From an uncultured Clostridia bacterium (GTDB lineage: Bacteria > Bacillota > Clostridia > Christensenellales > Borkfalkiaceae): a stretch of 64,000 bases of DNA. Below the pieces are notes generated by a model. It was not told the DNA's origin and ran no database searches. It saw only the letters and a program-made list of their open reading frames with translations. Of this stretch, positions 40,888 to 48,135 are shown piece by piece (position 1 is the first letter of the stretch; each line of letters opens with the position of its first letter). The DNA lies in contig CANQNO010000001.1 in NCBI GenBank assembly GCA_947625245.1, forward strand, positions 124,001 through 188,000, written 5' to 3'. Both the position numbers and the translations under genes were made by a program.

Positions 40888-40919
40888 CCGCTTAAAGGCG
40901 GCTTTTATTTAAATAAAAG
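40888..40919 (+). promoter_or_regulatory. Hairpin and perfect palindrome before frr
   Basis: A small CCGC..GCGG hairpin (40888-40901) is followed by the 18-bp perfect palindrome CTTTTATTTAAATAAAAG (40902-40919), whose right arm merges into the AAAAGGAG ribosome-binding site of frr. It might tune frr translation or partly end pyrH transcripts. Confidence 0.4.
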
Positions 40920-40929
40920 GAGAATAACC

Positions 40930-41496
40930 ATGATCGAGCAGGTAGAAGAAATTTTACTCACCCTTGAAGACAAACTTACCAAAACTTTAAATGTTTTAAA
41001 AGACGAATATGCCGCCGTCCGCGCGGGACGCGCAAACCCGCATATTCTGGATAAGGTCACCGTGGATTATTACGGTACGGCTACTCCCATTTCACAGACC
41101 GCCAACATTTCCGTGCAGGAAGGGCGTTGCCTTGTTATTTCCCCGTGGGACGGCTCCCTGTTAAAAGCCATCGAAAAGGCGATACAGGTCTCCAACGTGG
41201 GCATAACCCCCACCAACGACGGCAAAGTGATAAGGCTGGTTTTCCCCCAGCTCACCGAGGAGAGAAGAAAAGAGCTCTCCAAACAGGTTAAAAAGATGGG
41301 CGAGGACGCCAAAGTTTCCGAAAGGAACGTCCGCCGCGAAGCCATGGAAGCCTTGAAAAAGCTTAAAAACGACAAGGTCATTTCCGAGGATGAGTCCGCT
41401 GCCGCCGAAAAGGAAGTGGAAAAGTACGTGGCAGACGGCATAGCGCAGGTAGACGCCGCAGTCGCCGCGAAAGACAAGGAGATAATGACCGTTTGA
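40930..41496 (+). CDS. frr: Ribosome recycling factor
   Basis: 188 residues. AVRAGRANPHILDKVTVDYYG, then QTANISVQEGRCLVISPWD and the long coiled-coil domain (SKQVKKMGEDAKVSERNVRR). With EF-G it splits post-termination ribosomes. AAGGAG precedes the ATG; the TGA overlaps the TTG start of uppS. Confidence 0.98.
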   Translation: MIEQVEEILLTLEDKLTKTLNVLKDEYAAVRAGRANPHILDKVTVDYYGTATPISQTANISVQEGRCLVISPWDGSLLKAIEKAIQVSNVGITPTNDGKVIRLVFPQLTEERRKELSKQVKKMGEDAKVSERNVRREAMEALKKLKNDKVISEDESAAAEKEVEKYVADGIAQVDAAVAAKDKEIMTV

Positions 41497-42182
41497 AGCT
41501 CGGCGCAACGCCCCGCCATGTCGGGCTGATAATGGACGGCAACGGCAGATGGGCAAAAAAACGGCTTCTGCCCCGCACCGTGGGGCACGGCGCGGGCATG
41601 GACGCGCTTGTTAAACTTACCGCCCATGCCAAAGAGGCGGGGGTGGAATATTTTACGCTGTACGCGCTTTCCACCGAAAATTTAAAAAACCGCCCGCAGA
41701 GCGAAATAGACGGGCTGTTTAACCTTTTGAGAAAGTATTTCACGGGGAATATAGGCAAACTGCGCGAAGGCGGAACGGCAGTAAAAATAATAGGCGATAT
41801 TTCCGTACTCCCGCAGGACATCCGCGAAATGCTCCAAAGCGCCCAAAGCGGTTCGCCCGAAGGCGCAAAGTTTACTTTGACTTTTGCCATAAATTACGGC
41901 GGCCGCCCCGAAATAGTGCGCGCCGCGCAACTTGCCGCCGCGTCGGGAGAAGTCACCGCCGACTCGCTGGCAAAAAATTTATACACCGCGGGGCTGCCCG
42001 ATCCCGACCTGATAATAAGGACTGGGGGAGAGATCAGGCTCTCCAATTTCCTTTTATGGCAGTCCGCATACGCGGAACTGTACTTCACGCCCGTTCTTTT
42101 TCCCGATTTTTCGGTAAAAGAATTCGACAAGGCGCTTAAAGAATATTCCGAAAGAAACCGCAGATACGGCGGTATAAAATGA
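41493..42182 (+). CDS. uppS: Undecaprenyl diphosphate synthase (cis-prenyltransferase)
   Basis: 229 residues. Catalytic signature HVGLIMDGNGRWAKKR with Asp near residue 15, TLYALSTENLKNRPQSEI and the C-terminal DLIIRTGGEIRLSNFLLWQS with YAELYFTPVLFPDF. Makes the lipid carrier for peptidoglycan from IPP and FPP. The TTG start at 41493 shares TTGA with the frr stop, giving the expected N-terminus a few residues before HVG; no ATG fits. Overlaps cdsA by ATGA. Confidence 0.96.
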   Translation: MKLGATPRHVGLIMDGNGRWAKKRLLPRTVGHGAGMDALVKLTAHAKEAGVEYFTLYALSTENLKNRPQSEIDGLFNLLRKYFTGNIGKLREGGTAVKIIGDISVLPQDIREMLQSAQSGSPEGAKFTLTFAINYGGRPEIVRAAQLAAASGEVTADSLAKNLYTAGLPDPDLIIRTGGEIRLSNFLLWQSAYAELYFTPVLFPDFSVKEFDKALKEYSERNRRYGGIK

Positions 42183-43177
42183 GCTTAAACGCAAAAATAC
42201 AAAAAACGGAGAACAAAAATATGGAAGAAGCAACTGCAACCCCTGCGGTAAAAAGCAAAAGCCTTTTAAAACCGCGTATACTCACCTCTGTGATATACGT
42301 CATATGCTGGATAGGGCTGTGCGCACTTAAGTGGACTTTGCCGGGCGGTTACGGCGCAATAGGTTTCGACGCGGTGTTCTGCGCCGTGGCGGTTATAGGC
42401 AGTATGGAATTTTTAAACGCCATAGGCGGCATATCCGCGCCCCAACGCATTATAACAATAGCGTTTGCCGCCATAATCGTGCCGCTGCACGTGGTTGTGC
42501 AGATGGTTATGGAATCGGGCTTGTTCGCTGTGGCGTGCGCGTTTGCGATATACGTGCTGTTCCTTATGGCTTGCTCGGTATTCGACCCGCAGAATTCAAC
42601 CGTAAAGGGCACCATAAAGTGCGTGTTCTGTATGCTGTATTGCGGCGTTTTGTCCGCAATAATGTCGTCGATAAACCATTTGGGTCAAAACTCCATGGCG
42701 GCGATACTCGTGCTGTTCATGACCACCGTTCTTACCGATACGGGCGCGTTTGTGTTCGGCACCGCGCTTAAAAAATTAATTCCCCTGCGCCTTTCCCCCA
42801 AACTTTCGCCCAACAAAACGGTAATAGGCGCCGTAGGCGGGCTTTTGGGCGGCATCTGCGGCAGTATTTTCGCATATCTTTTGATTTATTATTTCGGCGG
42901 CTTAAACGGTCAAATAATTTATGCGGGCTACAACGGCGTGTTCCTCACCTTCTCGAGTACCGCCATAAGCCCCATAGCCGTGTTTGTGCTCGTCGGGCTT
43001 GCCACGTCCGTTTTTGCGCAAGTCGGCGATTTGTTCGAGAGCGCCATAAAGCGCGAGTGCGGGCTGAAAGATATGGGCAATCTCCTGCCCGGGCACGGCG
43101 GAATTTTGGACAGGTTCGACAGCATGCTGTATTGCTCGCTGATAGTGCTCTTATGCTTCGGCACGATAATTATTTAA
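42179..43177 (+). CDS. cdsA: Phosphatidate cytidylyltransferase
   Basis: 332 residues with about eight membrane segments and the CDP-diglyceride synthetase signature SAIKRECGLKDMGNLLPGHG then GILDRFDSMLY. Makes CDP-diacylglycerol for phospholipid synthesis. The start at 42179 overlaps uppS (ATGA); an internal ATG at 42221 with GGAG upstream is an alternative and would remove 14 charged residues. Confidence 0.96.
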   Translation: MSLNAKIQKTENKNMEEATATPAVKSKSLLKPRILTSVIYVICWIGLCALKWTLPGGYGAIGFDAVFCAVAVIGSMEFLNAIGGISAPQRIITIAFAAIIVPLHVVVQMVMESGLFAVACAFAIYVLFLMACSVFDPQNSTVKGTIKCVFCMLYCGVLSAIMSSINHLGQNSMAAILVLFMTTVLTDTGAFVFGTALKKLIPLRLSPKLSPNKTVIGAVGGLLGGICGSIFAYLLIYYFGGLNGQIIYAGYNGVFLTFSSTAISPIAVFVLVGLATSVFAQVGDLFESAIKRECGLKDMGNLLPGHGGILDRFDSMLYCSLIVLLCFGTIII

Positions 43178-43229
43178 AAGACTTCGGTCTTTTTCAAGCT
43201 TTAACGCCCCGCGTAATCGTGGGGCTTTT
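43176..43229 (+). terminator. Two small terminators between cdsA and dxr
   Basis: AAAAGAC-TTCG-GTCTTTT (43176-43193) overlapping the cdsA stop, then GCCCCGCG..CGTGGGGC (43206-43225) followed by TTTT. Either could end the uppS-cdsA transcript. Confidence 0.75.
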
Positions 43230-43253
43230 GTCATTAAAATAAATTTTAACGGG

Positions 43254-43259
43254 TATAAT
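43254..43259 (+). promoter_or_regulatory. Perfect -10 box five bases before dxr
   Basis: TATAAT at 43254-43259 with the dxr ATG at 43265; no clear -35 (TCATTA at 17-base spacing). If used, the transcript starts at or inside the ATG and would be leaderless. There is also no Shine-Dalgarno sequence. Confidence 0.5.
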
Positions 43260-43264
43260 ATAAA

Positions 43265-44365
43265 ATGAAAAAGGTTTCGCTCATAGGCTGTACGGGTTCG
43301 ATAGGCGGGCAAGTTTTAAAAGTTGTTAAAAACTATCCCGACCGCTTTAAAATCTGTGCCCTTGCCGCCAATTCCGATTCGGAAGAATTCGGGCGGCTGG
43401 TGCGGGAATTCAAGCCTTTGCGCTACGCCGCGGCTCTTTCGCACAAGGAAGAAGCTCTTTCCTGCGCGGAGGCGGAGGACGCAGACATTGTGTTTAACGC
43501 CGCGGGCGGGTTTGCGGGGCTCGAATACAGTTTAAGGGCGATAAACGCGGGCAAAACGCTTGCCCTCGCCAACAAGGAGACGCTTGTGTGCGGCGGGGAA
43601 AAAGTAATGGCGGAAGCCCGTAAAAAAGGGGTTGAAATTATCCCCGTGGACAGCGAGCACTCGGCTATATGGCAGTGCCTCAACTTCGATAAAAAAGCCA
43701 AAGTACGGCGGCTTTTGATAACGGCGAGCGGCGGGGCGTTCAGGGGATATCCGCCCGAAAGGCTAAAAAACGTGACCCCCGCCGAAGCCCTGCGCCACCC
43801 GACCTGGAAGATGGGCAAAAAAATAACGGTGGACAGCGCAACGCTCGTGAACAAGGGTTATGAAGTGATAGAAGCGCACGTATTGTACGGCGTTCCTTAC
43901 AAGGACATACAGGCGGTTATACAGCCGCAGAGTCTGGTGCACTCCATGGCGGAATTCGACGACGGCGCCATCCTCGCGCAGATGAGCTATCCCACCATGG
44001 AACTCCCCATACAGCTGGCGCTTACATATCCCCAAAGGCTGCCCTGCACATTTCCGCCCATGGATTTTACAAAGCCCTTTTCGGTAGATTTCGAGCCGCT
44101 CGAAAGAAAGAAGTTTCCCTTTTTCGACCTTGCGCTCAGGTGCGGGGAAGATGGCGGAACGCTCCCCTGCATATTAAATGCGGCGGACGAGGTTGCCGTG
44201 GAGGCTTTTTTGGAAGGAAAGATAGGTTTTACGGATATGTATGCGGTTCTGGAAGGAACACTCTCCTCAACGCGCAACACCCGCGCGGAGAGCTTTGAAG
44301 AACTTTGCGAGGCAGATAAAAAGGCGCGCGCGGACGCGGAAAAAATTGTTTTGAGATTGATGTAA
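43265..44365 (+). CDS. dxr: 1-deoxy-D-xylulose-5-phosphate reductoisomerase
   Basis: 366 residues. NADPH site GCTGSIGGQVL, LANKETLVCGG, the metal and substrate residues in PVDSEHSAIWQCL, TASGGAFRGYP, HPTWKMGKKITVDSATLVNKG. Second step of the MEP isoprenoid pathway. Lies between cdsA and rseP as in many Bacillota. No ribosome-binding site before its ATG. Confidence 0.97.
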   Translation: MKKVSLIGCTGSIGGQVLKVVKNYPDRFKICALAANSDSEEFGRLVREFKPLRYAAALSHKEEALSCAEAEDADIVFNAAGGFAGLEYSLRAINAGKTLALANKETLVCGGEKVMAEARKKGVEIIPVDSEHSAIWQCLNFDKKAKVRRLLITASGGAFRGYPPERLKNVTPAEALRHPTWKMGKKITVDSATLVNKGYEVIEAHVLYGVPYKDIQAVIQPQSLVHSMAEFDDGAILAQMSYPTMELPIQLALTYPQRLPCTFPPMDFTKPFSVDFEPLERKKFPFFDLALRCGEDGGTLPCILNAADEVAVEAFLEGKIGFTDMYAVLEGTLSSTRNTRAESFEELCEADKKARADAEKIVLRLM

Positions 44366-44376
44366 GGAAGATTTTT

Positions 44377-45516
44377 TTGGGTACATTCGGTTCTGTAATG
44401 TCTGCAATAGGCTCGGTACTGCTTGCGATTTTGATATTGCTCGTAATGGTGACCGTGCACGAGTTGGGGCATTACCTCGCCGGCAAGGCGCTTAAATTCA
44501 AAATAAACGAGTTTGCCATAGGCTTCGGACCTAAACTTTTCAAGCGCAGATCCAAAAAGACGGGCGAACTGTTTTCCGTGCGGCTGTTGCCGCTCGGCGG
44601 ATTTTGCGCGTTTGAGGGAGAGGACGGCGACGCGCCGGCAAGCGAAAATTCCTTTACGGCAAAAGCGCCCTGGAAGCGCATAATAGTGCTTATAGCGGGG
44701 CCTCTTATGAATTATCTGCTTGCCCTGCTGTTGATAATCGCCGCAATGTTCGCCTTCGGTCAAACGGCTTATAAAATAGGTTCGGTCGCCCGCCCTTCCG
44801 ACGACGGAGCGGCGGCGGATATTTATTCGGAATACTCCTTTGAGGAGAACGACGTAATTTTAAAAATCGACGGCCGCAACATCTATCTTTCCACCGACTT
44901 TGTATCCGCCCTCGGCGGCAAAAAGCGGGGCGACATGGTAACGGTGACCGTGGACAGGCAAAACCGGCTGTGCGAAGTGGAAATAATGCTCCGCGACGAC
45001 TGCGATTTTGTAAACCTTTCAGATATGTCTACGGCTTGCCGCGCGCTCGGCGTGGGTACTTACGCCGTGACGGGCGACGGGGAAGAAGAGGTTAAGCTGT
45101 ACTACGATATTTCGCCGCAGAGCTACCGTTTCGGCTTTTTTACGACTATAGGTCACTCCTTCCAATACAGTTGGCGGATAGCAGGCTCCATATTCGGCAT
45201 TTTGGGCGAACTGCTTACCGGCCGCATGGCTCTTAAAGCCATGGGCGGACCCGTAACCACAATAAGGCTTACAAGCCAGATAGCAACCCAAAGTTTGCAA
45301 AGCTTTTTTGAAATAGCGGCGTATATCGGCGTAAACCTCGCCGTGTTCAACCTGTTGCCCATACCCGCGCTCGACGGCAGCAAAGTGATTTTCTGCCTTA
45401 TAGAGTGGATATTCCGCAAGCCCGTGCCGAGGAAGATAGAGGCGGTAATCCACGCCGTGGGCTTTTTCGCGATTTTGGGCTTTGCCGTCCTCGTCGATAT
45501 ATTGCAGTTTGTGTAG
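44377..45516 (+). CDS. rseP: Site-2 intramembrane metalloprotease RseP/RasP
   Basis: 379 residues. Zinc motif HELGH near residue 29 in the first membrane helix, a PDZ domain at about 150-220, and the distal metal ligand in LPIPALDGSKV. Cleaves anti-sigma factors and signal-peptide remnants in the membrane. I chose the TTG at 44377 because AAGGAAG lies 7 bases upstream; an ATG at 44398 lacks a site. Usual position after dxr; ispG is not adjacent. Confidence 0.95.
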   Translation: MGTFGSVMSAIGSVLLAILILLVMVTVHELGHYLAGKALKFKINEFAIGFGPKLFKRRSKKTGELFSVRLLPLGGFCAFEGEDGDAPASENSFTAKAPWKRIIVLIAGPLMNYLLALLLIIAAMFAFGQTAYKIGSVARPSDDGAAADIYSEYSFEENDVILKIDGRNIYLSTDFVSALGGKKRGDMVTVTVDRQNRLCEVEIMLRDDCDFVNLSDMSTACRALGVGTYAVTGDGEEEVKLYYDISPQSYRFGFFTTIGHSFQYSWRIAGSIFGILGELLTGRMALKAMGGPVTTIRLTSQIATQSLQSFFEIAAYIGVNLAVFNLLPIPALDGSKVIFCLIEWIFRKPVPRKIEAVIHAVGFFAILGFAVLVDILQFV

Positions 45517-45544
45517 CGTAAATGTTACGTATAATAGAATAAAA

Positions 45545-45585
45545 GCCGCGGGCGCATAGTTGCGCCCGCGGCAATTTTGTTGTTT
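45545..45585 (+). terminator. Terminator after rseP
   Basis: 12-bp stem GCCGCGGGCGCA (45545-45556) with 45561-45572, TAGT loop, then AATTTTGTTGTTT. Also lies just past the end of the minus-strand thiT gene. Confidence 0.88.
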
Positions 45586-45597
45586 GGTTTTTACGCT

Positions 45598-46860
45598 TTA
45601 ATTATTTTCTTCGTTTTCTGCGGGAGCGTTTTCCTCAACGGTTTCCGCAACGGCGGGAGCGGCTGTTTTGTCCGATTCGGCTTGCACTTTGCCAACCTGT
45701 GCCGCAAACGCGCGAGAGGAAAGAAGAATTACGCCTACGGCTATCGCTATGGCGATATCGGGCCATACGAACGAGTTATAGCCGAGGCTGTAAATCCAGG
45801 CGTTAAGCCCGTGATCGGCGGCATAGGAGTTGAACGCGAACACGCCCGAAAGCAGGTGAGAGATATATCTCAAAAGCCCTGCAACTATTGCGCCGAGCGC
45901 AAACTTTACCTGCGGCAGTTTTTCAAGCGCCTTCAATTCGCCGAAAATTCCGCCCAAACCTATTGCCGCAAAAGCAATGGGATAGTCCAAAAGGAACTGC
46001 GCGGGGTGTATAATCCAGGGGTCCTGAACGGCTTGAAGAACGCCGTAAATAAGTCCTGCAAGCACACCTTTCTTTGTTCCGAACATATAGGAATAGAGCA
46101 GAAGGGGAACGAGCGAAGCGAGCGTAAGCGAGCCGCCCTGCGGCATTTCGAAGAACTTTATGTAGGAAAGCGCAAAGCTCATTGCTATGCAGATCGCGGC
46201 ATAGGAAATAGACTTCGAATCAAAACTGTTTTTCTTTTTCCTGCCGCAAAGTACAGCCGCCTCGGCAATCACCACTATCAAAATAGCCGCGCACACGTAC
46301 AGCCAAATATTTTCATTTTTGGTCAAAAATTCTCCGTTGTTGTATTCAGCCGTGCCGGAATTGAAATATACCGCAAGCAGAATGAAATCAATGAGTAGCA
46401 TTGCGCCGAACAGCGAAGCTACGGTTATGATCGTGATTTTAAAGGTCTTTTGCGAGAACATGCTTGCAATGTAAGCGGCTATAATTCCCGCAACAGCAAG
46501 TGCCGCAAGCATTATGGCGGGAACCATTACGTAATACAGTAACATATCGTACTGCTCGTAGCCCTTTTCGAATATTTGCATATAGGAAAGACCGAGCATT
46601 GTTACGATTACCGTTACGATAAATCCCGCGCAAATACCGCCCGCGACCTTTAAATATCCCGCAAGCCTTTCCTGTTTGTAAAATTTTACAAACAGTCCAA
46701 CGCCCAAAAGGATTACCGCAAGCGCGATTGCCATGTACATAAAAACGTTTGTAAGGGCTTGCGTAGCAAAGCCTTGCCAAACATCATCATATACATAAGC
46801 CTTTTCTCCGTTCTCTAATTTAAATTTATAGAGAAAGGAGCTCAAAAGTGAGAGTGACAT
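45598..46860 (-). CDS. thiT: ThiT-type thiamine transporter with N-terminal membrane extension
   Basis: 420 residues from the ATG at 46860 (AAGGAGG 8 bases upstream). The C-terminal half (about 215-390) matches ECF S-component ThiT: ALSYIKFFEMPQGGSLTLAS, the GVLAGLIYGVLQAVQDPWII segment and HPAQFLLDYPIAFAAIG. ThiT normally is about 190 residues; here an extra 210-residue domain with about five membrane segments precedes it. A charged Ala/Glu tail closes the protein. The TPP riboswitch upstream supports thiamine uptake. The ECF energising genes are not in the window. Confidence 0.9.
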   Translation of the reverse strand: MSLSLLSSFLYKFKLENGEKAYVYDDVWQGFATQALTNVFMYMAIALAVILLGVGLFVKFYKQERLAGYLKVAGGICAGFIVTVIVTMLGLSYMQIFEKGYEQYDMLLYYVMVPAIMLAALAVAGIIAAYIASMFSQKTFKITIITVASLFGAMLLIDFILLAVYFNSGTAEYNNGEFLTKNENIWLYVCAAILIVVIAEAAVLCGRKKKNSFDSKSISYAAICIAMSFALSYIKFFEMPQGGSLTLASLVPLLLYSYMFGTKKGVLAGLIYGVLQAVQDPWIIHPAQFLLDYPIAFAAIGLGGIFGELKALEKLPQVKFALGAIVAGLLRYISHLLSGVFAFNSYAADHGLNAWIYSLGYNSFVWPDIAIAIAVGVILLSSRAFAAQVGKVQAESDKTAAPAVAETVEENAPAENEENN

Positions 46861-46883
46861 AAAAAAACCTCCTTTTAACCGCC

Positions 46884-46915
46884 GAAAATAAAACGTTCCC
46901 CTGTACGGGGAACGT
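46884..46915 (-). terminator. Riboswitch-controlled terminator of thiT
   Basis: Minus strand: ACGTTCCCC pairs with GGGGAACGT (46915-46893), followed by TTTATTTT. Sits between the TPP aptamer and the thiT ribosome-binding site, so TPP binding probably favours termination. Confidence 0.85.
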
Positions 46916-46925
46916 CTGAAAAAAT

Positions 46926-47012
46926 CTCTTTGCACTATCGCTCAAGCATTATCTTGCCGATTCAAAGGGTATAATCTCAGCTTCGCGCCTACGCGTTCAG
47001 CACCCCCGACGA
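46926..47012 (-). promoter_or_regulatory. TPP riboswitch (THI element)
   Basis: On the minus strand the aptamer hallmarks occur in order: GGGGGTGC, GCTGAGAT, ACCC, GAA, then GATAATGC and the closing GTGCAAAGAG. Followed by an intrinsic terminator and then thiT. Thiamine pyrophosphate is expected to reduce expression. Confidence 0.92.
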
Positions 47013-47119
47013 TTAAATTATTTATTATATTCAAATTATATTTCAACAATTACGTAAAGTCAATTGAATTTTACAAAAAAATAGGATATAATTTATAAAA
47101 ATCATATTTTCGGTGAACT

Positions 47120-47704
47120 ATGAGCTATAATTTTTACGCCTTTATGGACAGGATGAAATATATCAGGCGCTGGCAGCTTATGCGGAGCGTACGTTCCGAA
47201 AACATTATGGAACACTCCGAACAGGTAGCAATGCTTTCCCACGCGCTCGCCGTCATAAACAACAAAATTTTCGGCGGAACGGTCAACCCCGAAAAGTGCG
47301 TAATGTACGCCGTCTACCACGAGTGCGCGGAGGTTATGACGGGGGATTTGCCCACTCCCATAAAATATTTCAACAACTCCATCCACGGCGCGTATAAAGA
47401 GCTGGAGGACAGGGCATGCGACAAACTTCTTTCAACCTTGCCCGAAGAACTAAAAGGGGAAATAGAAAAATCGGTTAAGCCCGACAAGGCTTCCCCCGAA
47501 TACGCGCTCATGAAAGCGGCGGACAGGCTTGCGGCGTATATAAAATGTTTGGAAGAGTTAAAAAGCGGCAACAAGGAATTCATAAAAGCCGAAAAGTCCA
47601 TAAAAGCCGACCTGCTTTCCCGCAATATGCCCGAAGTAGATTACTTTTTCGAGCATTTTATTCCCTGTTTCAATCTTACTCTGGACGAGCTTGAAGGTTT
47701 TTAA
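47120..47704 (+). CDS. yfbR: 5'-deoxynucleotidase YfbR-like HD-domain protein
   Basis: 194 residues, closely matching YfbR over its length: MRSVRSENIMEHSEQVAMLS, TGDLPTPIKYFNN, KAADRLAAYIKCLEEL and DYFFEHF. YfbR removes 5'-phosphate from deoxynucleoside monophosphates. Metal/catalytic residues His32, His67 and Asp133 are kept, but the HD aspartate is Glu68 (YHEC). No operon partner. Glu may still bind metal. Confidence 0.92.
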   Translation: MSYNFYAFMDRMKYIRRWQLMRSVRSENIMEHSEQVAMLSHALAVINNKIFGGTVNPEKCVMYAVYHECAEVMTGDLPTPIKYFNNSIHGAYKELEDRACDKLLSTLPEELKGEIEKSVKPDKASPEYALMKAADRLAAYIKCLEELKSGNKEFIKAEKSIKADLLSRNMPEVDYFFEHFIPCFNLTLDELEGF

Positions 47705-47713
47705 AGGGAGAGG

Positions 47714-47743
47714 AAAAAATAAGCCCCGCGCTACCGCGCGGGG
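47714..47743 (-). terminator. Terminator of the minus-strand transcription unit
   Basis: Minus strand: CCCCGCGC (47743-47736), loop GGTA, GCGCGGGG (47731-47724), then CTTATTTTTT. The U tract exists only on the minus strand, so it ends the 47.7-48.0 kb transcript, not yfbR. Confidence 0.88.
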
Positions 47744-47760
47744 TAATATATATTCTGTTA

Positions 47761-47847
47761 TTAAGTTTTACGAGACTTTTGCTTTTTCGCGGCGCTTTCA
47801 TAAGCTAATCGGTTATCAAACCCTGCAACCTCGGCACCGTTGCACAT
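47761..47847 (-). CDS. Possible 28-residue small protein
   Basis: ATG at 47847, TAA ending at 47761: MCNGAEVAGFDNRLAYESAA followed by a Lys/Arg-rich end KKQKSRKT. The ribosome-binding site is weak (GCGGG). It occupies the 3' half of the transcription unit up to 18 bases before the terminator stem. An acidic/neutral first part with a basic tail is plausible for a real peptide but could be chance. Confidence 0.35.
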   Translation of the reverse strand: MCNGAEVAGFDNRLAYESAAKKQKSRKT

Positions 47848-47896
47848 TTAACCCGCTACTTTTTTAAGCCTCTCCGTTTAAATTGTACATTGGAGT

Positions 47897-47941
47897 TTAC
47901 CTGTCCTTACCTTTCTTGATGCGATTGTAAAGCCTGATCAT
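47897..47941 (-). CDS. Possible 14-residue peptide with consensus ribosome-binding site
   Basis: ATG at 47941, TAA ending at 47897: MIRLYNRIKKGKDR. AGGAGGT lies 7 bases before the ATG, the best possible placement. Very basic. In the same frame, three codons after its stop, comes another ATG for the 8-residue MYNLNGEA. Could be a leader peptide or a small effector. Confidence 0.45.
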   Translation of the reverse strand: MIRLYNRIKKGKDR

Positions 47942-48012
47942 CGGTTTTACCTCCTGCAACAATAATGTGTATGCGCAACACTTTTTGTAAGCTATTTTCT
48001 TTTTCTGATTTT

Positions 48013-48040
48013 ATTATAGCATAAACATTTTATTTGTCAA
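48013..48040 (-). promoter_or_regulatory. Consensus promoter of the unassigned RNA
   Basis: Minus strand: TTGACA (48040-48035), 16-base spacer, TATAAT (48018-48013). Both boxes are perfect; TSS near 48006. Points away from the antiporter gene. Confidence 0.82.
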
Positions 48041-48079
48041 TACCCTTTTTCAAAATTTTTTTAAATTTTTTTAAATTTG

Positions 48080-48109
48080 TTGTCAAAAGGATTTTTAAAG
48101 TGATATAAT
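48080..48109 (+). promoter_or_regulatory. Promoter of the Kef-type antiporter gene
   Basis: TTGTCA (48080-48085), 18-base spacer, TATAAT (48104-48109) with an adjacent TGA. Confidence 0.7.
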
Positions 48110-48135
48110 GCAGTGACAACGTAAGAAGAGGGAGT

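Larger units (their letters stand above)
47714..48006 (-). ncRNA. Unassigned RNA of about 290 nt with small ORFs
   Basis: This 430-base gap holds a complete minus-strand transcription unit: consensus promoter (48013-48040), about 290 nt, and a strong terminator. I find no match to tmRNA, RNase P, SRP, 6S or the common riboswitches: GGAAGGAAGC, GAGGAAAGUCC and similar signatures are absent. It contains a 14-codon ORF with a perfect AGGAGGT site, an 8-codon ORF and a 28-codon ORF that ends next to the terminator. A hairpin TGCAAC..GTTGCA lies near its centre. It may be a small-peptide mRNA, a dual-function RNA or an unknown structured RNA. Confidence 0.65.

Noticed and set aside
47714..48006. 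tmRNA, SRP RNA, 6S RNA or RNase P RNA
   Set aside because: Size would allow it, but the signature motifs of each are missing on both strands.
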